DNA from: CAZEAB01 sp964552945
Lineage (GTDB): Archaea > Nanobdellota > Nanobdellia > Woesearchaeales > GW2011-AR9
Direction of reading: 5' to 3'
Length of the DNA stretch: 64,000 bases
NCBI GenBank assembly: GCA_964552945.1
Contig: CAZKIP010000003.1
Span: 62,001-126,000 of the forward strand
Shown here piece after piece: positions 54,174-62,439 of this stretch (position 1 is the first letter of the stretch; every line of letters begins with the position of its first letter). The notes under the pieces were generated by a model that did not search any database, was not told the origin of the DNA, and saw only the letters and a program-made list of their open reading frames with translations. The position numbers were made by a program, and so were the translations under genes.

Positions 54174-54832
54174 TCATTTTCGACTTGGATGACACATTAA
54201 TAGATTCTTGGAATTATTCTTTTCCATTTAGAGTTAATCTGATAGCAAAGAAATTACATGAAGAAGGACTTTCTCAATCTGAAGAAGAAATTTACAAAGG
54301 CATAATGGAACAAAACTCTACTTCTGCGAATGGAATTGGTGCGATAAAAAATTATTTGAAAACGTTACAAATTGATCTAGAGTTAGAAAAACTTGCTATA
54401 AAAACTTTGGTGGAGCCAGTTGAAGGACAGGTAAAAATTCCTTTAATTGATGGTGCTCAAAAAATTGTTGAAGCAGTGAAGGAAAAAAATACTTTGGCAA
54501 TTGTAACTCATGGGAATGAAAAAGAACAAAAAAGAAAATTTTTGGATTCTGGATTGGATGAAAAGTCTTTTGCAAAAGTGGTTGTCACCCCTGGGTATGA
54601 TAAAGGACCTGCATATAGTAATCTTTGTGAGGAATTAGAATTTTCTCCAACGAATAGTTTGGTAATTGGCGATAAATATAAAACGGATTTGTTCCCTGCT
54701 AAGAAGTTAGGGATGAAAACTGTTCATTTGAAGTGGGGAAGAGGAAAAATATTGGTGCCTAAAGAAGGCGAAGTTGATTATATTATTTCTAGTTTAGAAG
54801 AATTGAAGCAAATTGTGGAGGAATTACAATGA
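54167..54832 (+). CDS. HAD-superfamily phosphatase
   Basis: A 221-residue haloacid-dehalogenase-type hydrolase. IFDLDDTLIDSW is motif I with the nucleophile Asp, AIVTHGNEKEQK is motif II, and SLVIGDKYKTDLFPAKKLG is motif IV. It has an alpha-helical cap, like phosphoglycolate-phosphatase-type members. The substrate is unknown; its gene overlaps the nucleotidyltransferase gene (ATGA), so a sugar phosphate is plausible. Confidence 0.8.
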   Translation: MLIIFDLDDTLIDSWNYSFPFRVNLIAKKLHEEGLSQSEEEIYKGIMEQNSTSANGIGAIKNYLKTLQIDLELEKLAIKTLVEPVEGQVKIPLIDGAQKIVEAVKEKNTLAIVTHGNEKEQKRKFLDSGLDEKSFAKVVVTPGYDKGPAYSNLCEELEFSPTNSLVIGDKYKTDLFPAKKLGMKTVHLKWGRGKILVPKEGEVDYIISSLEELKQIVEELQ

Positions 54833-55530
54833 AAGCAGTTATCTTAGCAGCTGGAAAAGGTACAAGGTTACTTCCATTAACTAAGGAGAATCCTAAACCT
54901 TTAGTTCCTATTAATGGGACTCCAATGTTAGAAATTATACTTAAACAATTGAAAAAAGTAGGGATTACTGAAGCGGTTATTATTATCCACCATTTGAAAG
55001 GAAAAATAATGAACTATTGTGAAGGTTCTCCTTTTGGAATGAGTACTATTTGTGTAGAACAAGAAGAAATGAATGGTACTGCTGATGCAGTCCTTCATGC
55101 CGAATCTCAAATAAATGAAGACAAATTTCTTTGTTTAGCGGTAGATTCTTTTTTTGAAACTTCTCTTTTAGATAAAGTTTTGAAAGCAGAAGGAGAAGGG
55201 GTAATTGCTTGTCGGGAAGTTGAAGATGCAAGTCCTTATGGAGTTTTAGTTACCGAGGATGAAAAAGTAGTAGATATAGTTGAAAAATCTGCAAACCCTC
55301 CAAGTAATTTGGCTAATTTCAGTGTTTACATGTTTCCAAAAGAAATTTTTGCTGCTTGTAAAAAAATAAAACCAAGCCCTAGGGGTGAGTTAGAGATAAC
55401 TGACGCCATAAAATTGTTAATAGATGAAGGAAAAAATTTTACTTTTGTGAAGAGTAACCATATAATGGATATTGGGACTCATGAACAGCTTAAAGAAGCG
55501 GAAGAATTGGCTAAGAAGTTGGAATTGTAA
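54829..55530 (+). CDS. Sugar-phosphate nucleotidyltransferase (RmlA/GlmU-N type)
   Basis: A 233-residue NTP-transferase. VILAAGKGTRLLPLTKENPKPLVPI is the signature, with LCLAVDSFFE (metal Asp), GEGVIACREVEDASPYGVL and DIGTHEQLKEA. It activates a hexose-1-phosphate with NTP to form an NDP-sugar. It lacks the acyltransferase domain of GlmU. It is coupled to the HAD phosphatase upstream and touches the start of the methyltransferase-kinase frame, so these genes form an operon. Confidence 0.85.
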   Translation: MKAVILAAGKGTRLLPLTKENPKPLVPINGTPMLEIILKQLKKVGITEAVIIIHHLKGKIMNYCEGSPFGMSTICVEQEEMNGTADAVLHAESQINEDKFLCLAVDSFFETSLLDKVLKAEGEGVIACREVEDASPYGVLVTEDEKVVDIVEKSANPPSNLANFSVYMFPKEIFAACKKIKPSPRGELEITDAIKLLIDEGKNFTFVKSNHIMDIGTHEQLKEAEELAKKLEL

Positions 55531-55586
55531 TGGATTTGTTTTTTTATTTACGTAACATTTATCAAAACGTTTCTTTTTTGAGTTTT

Positions 55587-56777
55587 ATGGATATTTATGA
55601 ACCCGCTGAAGATTCTTACCTTCTACAAGAATCTGTTAGGAAAGAAGCTTATGGTAGAGTTTTAGACTTAGGAACTGGGAGCGGAATTCAAGCCTTAACT
55701 GCAGTAGAAAGTAGTAAAGTAAGAGAAATTGTGGCTGTTGACATTAATGAAAAAGCAGTTTCTTCTTTAAAAAAACGATTAAATCAGCAAAAAGTTGGTA
55801 AAATTAGCGTTTTTAAAAGTGATCTTTTTGAGAATGTTTCCGGTAAGTTTAATATGATTATTTTCAATCCCCCCTACCTTCCACAAGATGAAGGAATTGA
55901 TGATTTAGCTTTATATGGTGGGAAAAAGGGGTGGGAAATCTCTGAAAGATTTTTTAAGGAAGTTTCTAAATATTTGATAAGTGATGGAAAAATTTTATTT
56001 CTGTTTTCTACTTTAACAAACAAGGACAAAATTGAGGAAATAATTTCTCATAATTTGTTTGAATTTAAACAATTAGGTTCAAAGAAAATAGCGTTTGAGG
56101 AACTTTACGTATATGAAATTGTGAAAAGTAAATTGTTGAGGGAATTGGAAGCTAAATTGTTAGAAAACATTACTTACTTTACCGAGGGCAAAAGGGGGCT
56201 TATTTATACTGCTGACTTAGAGAGAAGTAAGTTGATTAAATCACATTTTGCTAAAAAGAATAAAATTAAAGTAGCGATTAAAGCGGAAAAGAGGGGTTTA
56301 GGTAGGGTTGCAAATGAAATAACTTGGTTAAAAGTTCTAAATAAGAGGGGAATTGGCCCAAAATTGTTATTTCATTCAAAAGAATATTTTGTCTATCCTT
56401 TTATCGAAGGAGAGTTTATTTTAGACTGGATTAAAGACAAATCAAAAAAGGAAATTAAACAAGTTTTATCGGATGTTATGGGCCAATGTTATATTTTAGA
56501 TAAATTGTTTGTAACCAAGGAAGAAATGCATCATCCCCATAAGCACATTTTAATTGATAAGTATGGTAAAGCACATTTGCTTGATTTTGAACGTTGCACA
56601 AAAACGGATAAACCTAAGAATGTGACTCAATTTGTGGAATTTATTTGTAGGATTGGCAAGGAATTAGATAATAAAGGTTTTAATGTTAAGGTAGAGTTGT
56701 TAAGAGGGAAGGCAAAGGAATATAAGAAAGAAATGAAGCAGGAGTTATTGGACGATTTTCTCTCTTTAATTGATTGA
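55587..56777 (+). CDS. Fusion: Mtq2/HemK-like methyltransferase + RIO-like kinase
   Basis: From the ATG at 55587 the protein is 396 residues. Its start, MDIYEPAEDSYLLQ, matches archaeal Mtq2/HemK-like enzymes, with VLDLGTGSGIQAL and the amino-methylation motif FNPPYLP; these methylate Gln of a release factor. From about residue 185 a kinase-like domain follows: KRGLIYTADL, VAIKAEKRG, NEITWLKVLNKRGIGPKLLFH and HHPHKHILIDKYGKAHLLDFE, like COG2112/RIO-Bud32-type kinases. The longer start at 55530 overlaps the previous stop but adds 19 unrelated residues. The fusion is unusual. Confidence 0.78.
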   Translation: MDIYEPAEDSYLLQESVRKEAYGRVLDLGTGSGIQALTAVESSKVREIVAVDINEKAVSSLKKRLNQQKVGKISVFKSDLFENVSGKFNMIIFNPPYLPQDEGIDDLALYGGKKGWEISERFFKEVSKYLISDGKILFLFSTLTNKDKIEEIISHNLFEFKQLGSKKIAFEELYVYEIVKSKLLRELEAKLLENITYFTEGKRGLIYTADLERSKLIKSHFAKKNKIKVAIKAEKRGLGRVANEITWLKVLNKRGIGPKLLFHSKEYFVYPFIEGEFILDWIKDKSKKEIKQVLSDVMGQCYILDKLFVTKEEMHHPHKHILIDKYGKAHLLDFERCTKTDKPKNVTQFVEFICRIGKELDNKGFNVKVELLRGKAKEYKKEMKQELLDDFLSLID

Positions 56778-56803
56778 TAGGGTAAGAAAAAATTCAGGTT
56801 AAA

Positions 56804-57451
56804 TTAATCATAAAAATTTGTTTTTTGAAAATGTACGCCCTTTTTTAATTCTACTGGTCTCCAATCGTCTATAACTAAATCTGCTTCTAGCCAAGTGGCT
56901 AATTCAGAAGGATTTCCTATTGTCGCGGAGAGACCAATTATTTGAGGATTGATGAAATTTTTTAAGATTGTCAAAACTATTTCTAAAGTTGGTCCTCTAG
57001 AAGCGTCATTTAGTAAATGGATCTCATCTACAATAACTGTTTTAACCTCGTGAATCCAAGAAACTTTATGACGAAGAAGTGAATCTAATTTTTCGGTTGT
57101 TAGGATAAGGAGGTCGTTATTTGAAAGGTAGCCAGAATCAGAGTCTATATCACCTACTGAAAATGAAACTTTATAAGGTGTATCTTTGAGTAAATTTTTG
57201 TATTCTTTATATTTTTCATTTGCAAGCGCTTTTAGAGGTACAAGATAGATGGCTTTTCCTTTTCCTAGAGTGTTTACTATGGTCATTGTTGCTACAAGTG
57301 TTTTACCGGATGCTGTAGGTGCACAAGCTAACAAAGATTTGTCTTCAAGAAGGCCACTTTGAAGACATTTTTCTTGTATCGGCGTTAAAGTCTTGAACTT
57401 AACACAATGCTCCTTGAAATAATCAGGTAAAGGTAGTTTGTTTATCTCCAT
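56804..57451 (-). CDS. N-terminal RecA domain of a Hel308-type helicase, half gene
   Basis: A 215-residue protein with motifs from the first half of Ski2/Hel308 helicases: LTPIQEKCL (Q motif), CAPTASGKTLVA (I), VPLKALANEKYKEY (Ia), LTTEKLDSLLRH (Ib), VDEIHLL (II) and LSATIGNPSELATWL (III). It stops at TNFYD just after the DWRPVELKKGV segment, where full Hel308 (about 700 residues) would continue into RecA domain 2. The downstream DNA belongs to a gene on the other strand, so the second half is not here. It is either a split gene or a truncated remnant. Confidence 0.8.
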   Translation of the reverse strand: MEINKLPLPDYFKEHCVKFKTLTPIQEKCLQSGLLEDKSLLACAPTASGKTLVATMTIVNTLGKGKAIYLVPLKALANEKYKEYKNLLKDTPYKVSFSVGDIDSDSGYLSNNDLLILTTEKLDSLLRHKVSWIHEVKTVIVDEIHLLNDASRGPTLEIVLTILKNFINPQIIGLSATIGNPSELATWLEADLVIDDWRPVELKKGVHFQKTNFYD

Positions 57452-57830
57452 TTTATCATTCTCATAATGGGTTCTTTTTAAACTCTTTCCGTTATTTGTC
57501 CGTTTAAGAGATTTCTCTTTATAAAATAGAACATAGTTCTTGATTTTTAATCAGTTTATCATTCCAGAATGATGACTTGCTGAAACTGCAATTTTTTTAG
57601 GAATTAGCCCTTGGTTGTTTTTTTGGCGTTTTAAGGAAGGCAAATTTTTCGAAAGACTTATAAACCAAATTTTGGTTATCGTTGATAGTCTCGTCTACAA
57701 TAAACTATATTGTGGGCGGTCAAGTGCACCCGTGAAATCGAAAAAGTCTGCTGTCGAGGCGGACCCTTCGGAATTTTCATGGGAGAGCAAATGAAAAAAG
57801 ACATTCAAACACGGAGGTGTGTTTAAAAAA
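57452..57830. promoter_or_regulatory. Divergent promoter region and long S-layer leader
   Basis: The 379-nt gene-free stretch contains, for the S-layer gene, CTTATAAA (57657-57664) with a BRE-like CGAAAGA before it, and an inverted repeat AACCAAA-T-TTTGGTT (57663-57677) overlapping the TATA end. Transcription starting near 57688 would give a leader of about 140 nt. The leader contains GTCTGC/GCGGAC (57746-57764), a 15-codon ORF (57779-57826, MGEQMKKDIQTRRCV) and AAACAC-GGAGGT-GTGTTT (57807-57824), which puts the ribosome-binding site in a hairpin loop. A further hairpin, ATCATTC/GAATGAT, lies at 57558-57573. Confidence 0.55.
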
Positions 57831-60470
57831 ATGAAAGTAAAAAGAATGGTGAAGCGCCTTTTTGCGGTAGGTACTGGAGTAGCAATGCTCGGTGCAACAG
57901 CAATGGGTGCTATGGCTGCTGATTTGAGCGGCTGGGGTACAGGAGATCTCTTTGTAAAAGATGGTGTTCTTGATGCTCTGATTGTGGTAGGTGCAACTTC
58001 TAAAGCAGAAGATACCTTAGCAGCTGTGGACATTGCTTCAAATGTTCCTTATAGTGTTTCGTCAGCAGGCGGTGCAGTTACATTAACTGGAGACAGCTGG
58101 TTGGTTGATACATCTTCTAAGCATTTAGAAATGGCAAACAGTAACGCAAGTTCTAGTTCAATAACTGGTGAAGACTTTAGAGCTATAACTACCTTTATCG
58201 GCGACGATGAATTGGGTGCTTTAGCTGATGGAACTTGGTCAACAAGTGAAAGTGATTATGACTACCGACAATTCCTTTTCTTTGACGATGAAGGAGAAAC
58301 CTCTCTTGAAAAAAGTAGAATAGTTAAGTATGTTGAGAACGACCAACAGGAAAGCGCAGATCATTTGCTTATTAAGAACACACAGCAAATTGCTCGTTAT
58401 AAGTTAGAGTTTAGTTCAACTGCTCAGTCAGACGTTACTGATAGTGATGGTACTGCTTCCACAACTGGAACTTACCTAGACGACTTTGAAAATACAGACC
58501 TTTCTTTAATGGGAAAAGATTTCTCTGTTGTTTTAGCTAGAAGGACTAGTTCTGGTGCAACTTTAAACCAAAACGGTGCTAAGCTTACCTTGATGGCTGG
58601 TTCAGCAAGAGATACTCTACTTGAAGGAGAGTCAAAAACTTACACCGTTGGTGATAAAACTTACGATGTAACTTTGTCTTTTACAGACCTAGATGAAGCA
58701 AAGTTCATCGTTAATGGAGAATCAACCAACAAGTTAAAAGTTGGAGAAACTTCTGTCTTAAAAGATAAGAGTGAAGTGGGAGTTAGTGAAATTCTCTACC
58801 AAGCTTATGCTGGTGGTGTACACTCTGCAACATTCTTTGTAGGAGCTCAAAAGATGATTCTGCAAGATAATGATGTAAGTGCAATTGGTACTGGTGAAAA
58901 GAAAATTACCATTGGTTCAGAAGATGTTGATGGGTCTCTTGTATTCATTACAGGAACAGATGATAACACAACTTTCACCGTTAGCACTATTGAAGTTAAC
59001 ATGACTGCAGATGACGACTACTTTGTAGGAGCTGGAGAAAAGTTAAGTGATGTTATTGAAGCAGCTGGCGAAGAGAAGGAAGTTCTTATGGCCAATGCTT
59101 TTGACATTGAGTACAAAGGTCTGACTGAAGAAGCAGAACACGACATGAAGATTAAGTCCTCTTCTTCACGAAGATACAAACTTGAACTTTATGATGGGGA
59201 TGGAAATGTAGTAGATATTCCAATCGTTTATGCTGATTCTCAGTATAACTTAAGTATGGGTGAAGAATCTCAGATTGGAACAAGAGCAGGTCAGAAATGG
59301 TTAATTCTGAACGAATCTTTAGATATCTACAAAGACGACTACCTTGTACTAACTGGTGGAGATGCATCAGCTGGTTCAGCAAAGTCTTATCTATTACAGT
59401 ATAAGGGAGCTGACAAGCAGACGGATACAAGCCCAAAGATTAAGTTTAAGAATATGGGTGCAACTGATTCTTTAGAGTATTCAGTTAGTACACAGACAAC
59501 AACAGGAACTGTAGCAACCATTAAATTAGGTGGTTATTCGTTCATCGTTCAGAACGCTTCTTTAGCGACTCTAGACGATTTCCAGGTTAACGTAGACTTG
59601 GATGGTGGTGGAGACATCTTAACTGCACACGATACTGCTGACACCAATAATGCAGGTAACATTGCTTTTGTTGATCAGTATGGTGCTCAGTGGGCTTTCC
59701 AAGACGACTCACCTAGGAACGTAACAACAGGTTATGTAACTCCTCCGGGTACTGCTATTGCAACTGATACCTTTAGGTGGACTGTGTCTACACCTAATAG
59801 CAACGACTATGACAACCAGGCTCCAGAAAACATAATTCTGAACGTAACTGGTGCGTCAGGTCCTGAAGTTAGGATGGCTCAAACTGGTGTTACTTTAGTT
59901 ACTCCTGACGGAGAAACAGAAGTTGCTTACGGATATACCTCTATGGGTTCATTCATTAAGTTCACTTCACCGAGTAGTGACCCTAATGAGTTAACCTTGA
60001 GTTATCCTGAAGAGCAAGAGTTCCCACAAGTATTCTTTACCAGTGGTGCAACTAGCTCTGTGAAGAAGTCAGGTAAAACTGCTTTAGCAAAAGTTGTTGA
60101 CGCAACCAAGTTAGATACAGAAGTAACTAGCTTATGGGCACAAAACACCATTTTAGTAGGTGGTCCATGTGTTAACAGTATGGCTTTCGAAGCAATGGGT
60201 AAGCCAGCTCAGTGTGCTGAAGGATTCGAAGCAGGTAAGTCAATGGTTAAAGTTTTCGAGAGTAACGGAAATACCGCCATGCTTGTTGCTGGATTCAGTG
60301 GACAGGACACAAGATGTGCAGGAAAAGTACTAGCTCACAAGCCAGAACTTTTCAAAGGCGAGGAAGTAGTTGTTCAGTGTACAGATCTTAAGTACAACAC
60401 TGCTTCTGTAAGCGCACCTGTTAAAGAAGTTATGAAAGTAGCTGACCCTGTTGACCCTGTAGTTAAATAA
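57831..60470 (+). CDS. S-layer protein
   Basis: An 879-residue secreted protein. The N-terminus (residues 1 to about 29) is a signal peptide: basic MKVKRMVKRLFAV, a hydrophobic core, and an AMA-A cleavage region. It is followed by SGWGTGDLFVKDGVLDALIVVG, the N-terminal S-layer domain of Methanococcales/DPANN proteins. The mature protein is acidic, beta-rich and Ser/Thr-rich. The C-terminal domain has NTILVGGPCVNSMAFEAMG and four Cys that may form two disulfides. It would form the outer lattice and is the likely main target of STT3. I chose the ATG at 57831 with GGAGGTG 11 bases upstream over a GTG at 57819. Confidence 0.92.
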   Translation: MKVKRMVKRLFAVGTGVAMLGATAMGAMAADLSGWGTGDLFVKDGVLDALIVVGATSKAEDTLAAVDIASNVPYSVSSAGGAVTLTGDSWLVDTSSKHLEMANSNASSSSITGEDFRAITTFIGDDELGALADGTWSTSESDYDYRQFLFFDDEGETSLEKSRIVKYVENDQQESADHLLIKNTQQIARYKLEFSSTAQSDVTDSDGTASTTGTYLDDFENTDLSLMGKDFSVVLARRTSSGATLNQNGAKLTLMAGSARDTLLEGESKTYTVGDKTYDVTLSFTDLDEAKFIVNGESTNKLKVGETSVLKDKSEVGVSEILYQAYAGGVHSATFFVGAQKMILQDNDVSAIGTGEKKITIGSEDVDGSLVFITGTDDNTTFTVSTIEVNMTADDDYFVGAGEKLSDVIEAAGEEKEVLMANAFDIEYKGLTEEAEHDMKIKSSSSRRYKLELYDGDGNVVDIPIVYADSQYNLSMGEESQIGTRAGQKWLILNESLDIYKDDYLVLTGGDASAGSAKSYLLQYKGADKQTDTSPKIKFKNMGATDSLEYSVSTQTTTGTVATIKLGGYSFIVQNASLATLDDFQVNVDLDGGGDILTAHDTADTNNAGNIAFVDQYGAQWAFQDDSPRNVTTGYVTPPGTAIATDTFRWTVSTPNSNDYDNQAPENIILNVTGASGPEVRMAQTGVTLVTPDGETEVAYGYTSMGSFIKFTSPSSDPNELTLSYPEEQEFPQVFFTSGATSSVKKSGKTALAKVVDATKLDTEVTSLWAQNTILVGGPCVNSMAFEAMGKPAQCAEGFEAGKSMVKVFESNGNTAMLVAGFSGQDTRCAGKVLAHKPELFKGEEVVVQCTDLKYNTASVSAPVKEVMKVADPVDPVVK

Positions 60471-60502
60471 GCCTAACGGCTTTATTTTTTTTCTTTTTTT
60501 TT
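60465..60502 (+). terminator. Terminator of the S-layer gene
   Basis: A short hairpin overlaps the stop codon: the GCC/GGC core at 60471-60480, extended by AATAA on the left and TTTATT on the right. Two runs of eight T follow (about 60484-60501), a strong archaeal-style termination signal for a highly expressed gene. Confidence 0.6.
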
Positions 60503-60559
60503 AACTTTCTAGAATTTCTTATTTCTGAATTCTAAGTAGTTTTAATCTCGCATACTGAG

Positions 60560-60697
60560 GGTGCTGTCAAGTTAAGTGTCAAAAGAAAAACCACCTTGCA
60601 CGGCGCGTAGATTTTTGCAGATTTTAACTTAAATTTTAGGCAAAAATGCGCCTCCATTGGCAAAGGTGGTTTACAAGACACTCAACTTGACTTTACC
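60560..60697. mobile_element. Fold-back MITE-like element with target-site duplication
   Basis: This 138-bp non-coding element lies within the 307-nt gap 60471-60777. Its terminal inverted repeats (60560-60580 and 60677-60697) match at 17 of 21 positions and begin GGT, with GTCAAGTT conserved in both. The inner arms ACCACCTT/AAGGTGGT and GCGC-ATTTTTGC/GCAAAAAT-GCGC continue the fold-back almost to the centre. The 9-bp direct repeat CATACTGAG flanks it at 60551-60559 and 60698-60706. There is no ORF, so it would depend on a transposase elsewhere. Families making 8-9 bp duplications are candidates. Confidence 0.7.
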
Positions 60698-60777
60698 CAT
60701 ACTGAGAAAGTTTTTTAAACTATAATCAATTCTTTAATCAGGGTTAAGAGGTTAGGAAAATTAAACATCAAGAATAT

Positions 60778-61788
60778 TTGCCATTGGGATTATTTTTAGT
60801 CTTTGCAGTTTTCTCCTTCTTTATTATTAAACCGCTTCTTTTATCTGTCTTTATCGGCGCTGTATTGGCTTTCGTTACGATGCCTTTGTATAAGATAGTT
60901 TCCCCTAAATTTAAATCAAAATCTCTCCCGGCGCTTCTAATATGTTTTTTAGTCATATTTGTAATGATTGTAGCTGGATTCTTTTTCGGGAAAATTTTAA
61001 TTCAAGAATCATATGTGATTTTTATTCAAGTTAAACAAAAGTTGGCAGTGGGTTTATTTCAAAGCTGTGACAATAGTTTTTGTAAAATTTTTGAGGAAGT
61101 TGGTAAGAATTCTTTCATTTCAGAAAGGTTACAGCAGTCTGCTAAGGCTCTTACAAATTGGATAGTAGGTAAGATGTCGGATTTAGTAATTAGTTTGCCT
61201 CAAGCGACGTTAAACCTTTTTGTAGTGTTCTTTACAATGTTCTACTTTTTACGTGATTCAGACGCTTTCATTAAGAAAATAAGCGACGTTTTAAGTATGG
61301 GGGAAAGGAAATATAGGCGAATTACCAATCGTTTGAAAGATATAACTAAAGGTGTTCTTTATGGTTATTTCTTAGTAGCTTTCTTACAAGGACTTGCTGG
61401 TGGTATAGGGTTCTTTATCTTTGGAATCTCTTCACCTATCTTTTGGGGGATTTTAATGGCTTTACTAGCACTAATCCCTTACCTTGGAACTGGATTAGTT
61501 TGGGGTCCAGCGGCAGCAATTTTATTACTTGATGGAATTTTTCAAAACTCAGATATCTTAATAATTAAAGGAATTCTCTTATTTGTGTATGGTTTTTTCA
61601 TAGTAGGAATGTTGGATAATTTCCTTAAACCTAAAATAATGAGTAACAGGGCTAAGATTCACCCCGTTATAATTTTGCTCGGGGTGTTTGGTGGACTTAT
61701 TTTATTTGGTCCAGTTGGTGTTCTTGTAGGTCCATTAGTACTTTCTTTAACAATGGTTTTTATAGAAGTTTATATGATGAAAGATTAA
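60778..61788 (+). CDS. AI-2E/PerM-family membrane transporter
   Basis: A protein of at least 336 residues with about eight spans and the PerM pattern: FFIIKPLLLSVFIGAVLAFVTMPLY, TMFYFLRDSDAFIKKI, KDITKGVLYGYFLVAFLQGLAGGIGF, ALIPYLGTGLVWGPAAAILL and LGVFGGLILFGPVGVLVGPL. These may be sodium/proton antiporters or exporters. A TTG at 60778 is the nearest standard start. The frame is open further upstream, and ATT at 60760 has GAGGT seven bases before it, giving MKHQEYLPLG, which looks plausible. Confidence 0.85.
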   Translation: MPLGLFLVFAVFSFFIIKPLLLSVFIGAVLAFVTMPLYKIVSPKFKSKSLPALLICFLVIFVMIVAGFFFGKILIQESYVIFIQVKQKLAVGLFQSCDNSFCKIFEEVGKNSFISERLQQSAKALTNWIVGKMSDLVISLPQATLNLFVVFFTMFYFLRDSDAFIKKISDVLSMGERKYRRITNRLKDITKGVLYGYFLVAFLQGLAGGIGFFIFGISSPIFWGILMALLALIPYLGTGLVWGPAAAILLLDGIFQNSDILIIKGILLFVYGFFIVGMLDNFLKPKIMSNRAKIHPVIILLGVFGGLILFGPVGVLVGPLVLSLTMVFIEVYMMKD

Positions 61789-62249
61789 AGTTTAGGTTCT
61801 TTTGCTTTGGCATATTTTATTAATTTTTTAAAGTAATTCTCTAATTCAATACTATCAGAAATGTTTCTTAGGTAAAACTTGTTTCCTAAATGAATGGAAT
61901 AAGTTTTAAACAATTTATCAAGAATGTTTTTTTTCATTTTAGTGTTAGTTATCTCTTGATATAACATCTTTTTTCTACCAAAGACAATTCTATCCTGTAA
62001 AAAAATATAGGACTTAGAGGATTTTATTATTGTTAAAATTAAAGCTATTACAAATAATGTAATTAAGACTACCAATGCACCTAATTTCACCATGTTCTCT
62101 TGTTCAAGGGGGACATTTACTAAAGAAAGATTTACCAATATCCCTACGTAAAAAATGATACTAAGAACAACAAGAAGAGAAATCCTGGGAATAATCTCTC
62201 TTTTTTTTATTTGTTTCAAAACATAAATTGGTTTTTCTTTAGTTTTCAT
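61785..62249 (-). CDS. PH-like membrane protein
   Basis: A 154-residue protein with two membrane spans (about 22-40 and 54-74) and a C-terminal small beta-rich domain (IFLQDRIVFGRKKMLYQEITNTKMKK, then LRNISDSIELENYFKKLI) resembling the bacterial PH/YdbT-like fold. Function is unknown. It overlaps the transporter stop by four bases in a convergent arrangement and lies just downstream of the tRNA on the same strand. Confidence 0.5.
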   Translation of the reverse strand: MKTKEKPIYVLKQIKKREIIPRISLLVVLSIIFYVGILVNLSLVNVPLEQENMVKLGALVVLITLFVIALILTIIKSSKSYIFLQDRIVFGRKKMLYQEITNTKMKKNILDKLFKTYSIHLGNKFYLRNISDSIELENYFKKLIKYAKAKEPKL

Positions 62250-62259
62250 TTTTTAAATA

Positions 62260-62415
62260 TGGGCCTGCCCGGAATTGCACAATATTATGTCTTGCACCGG
62301 GGACCTCCCGCATTCTAATCAGCTAAACTGAAATTGTTTTACAATTTCTTATTGCTGGAAAGTCAGGCGGACGTCATCTGTAGTCCAATTTGGATAGCTA
62401 CTAGACTACAGGCCC
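62260..62415 (-). tRNA. tRNA-Val(GAC) interrupted by apparently three insertions
   Basis: The acceptor stem GGGCCTG/CAGGCCC (62409-62415 and 62261-62267) with discriminator A at 62260 is perfect. The anticodon stem TCCGC/GCGGG flanks a loop CTGACAT once an intron of about 48 nt (roughly 62314-62361, containing the hairpin GAAATTGT/ACAATTTC) is removed, giving anticodon GAC. A second insertion of about 19 nt is in the D loop (roughly 62379-62397). A third of about 17 nt is in the T loop (roughly 62279-62295), flanked by TGCAA repeats. T stem CCCGG/CCGGG. The CCA is not encoded. Splice sites are approximate; position 55 would be G, which is unusual. Confidence 0.8.
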
Positions 62416-62439
62416 TTGCTATAGAAAGACTTATATCTC

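Noticed and set aside
60768..60956. A 62-residue minus-strand ORF at the start of the PerM-like gene
   Set aside because: It overlaps conserved coding sequence and has no recognisable features.
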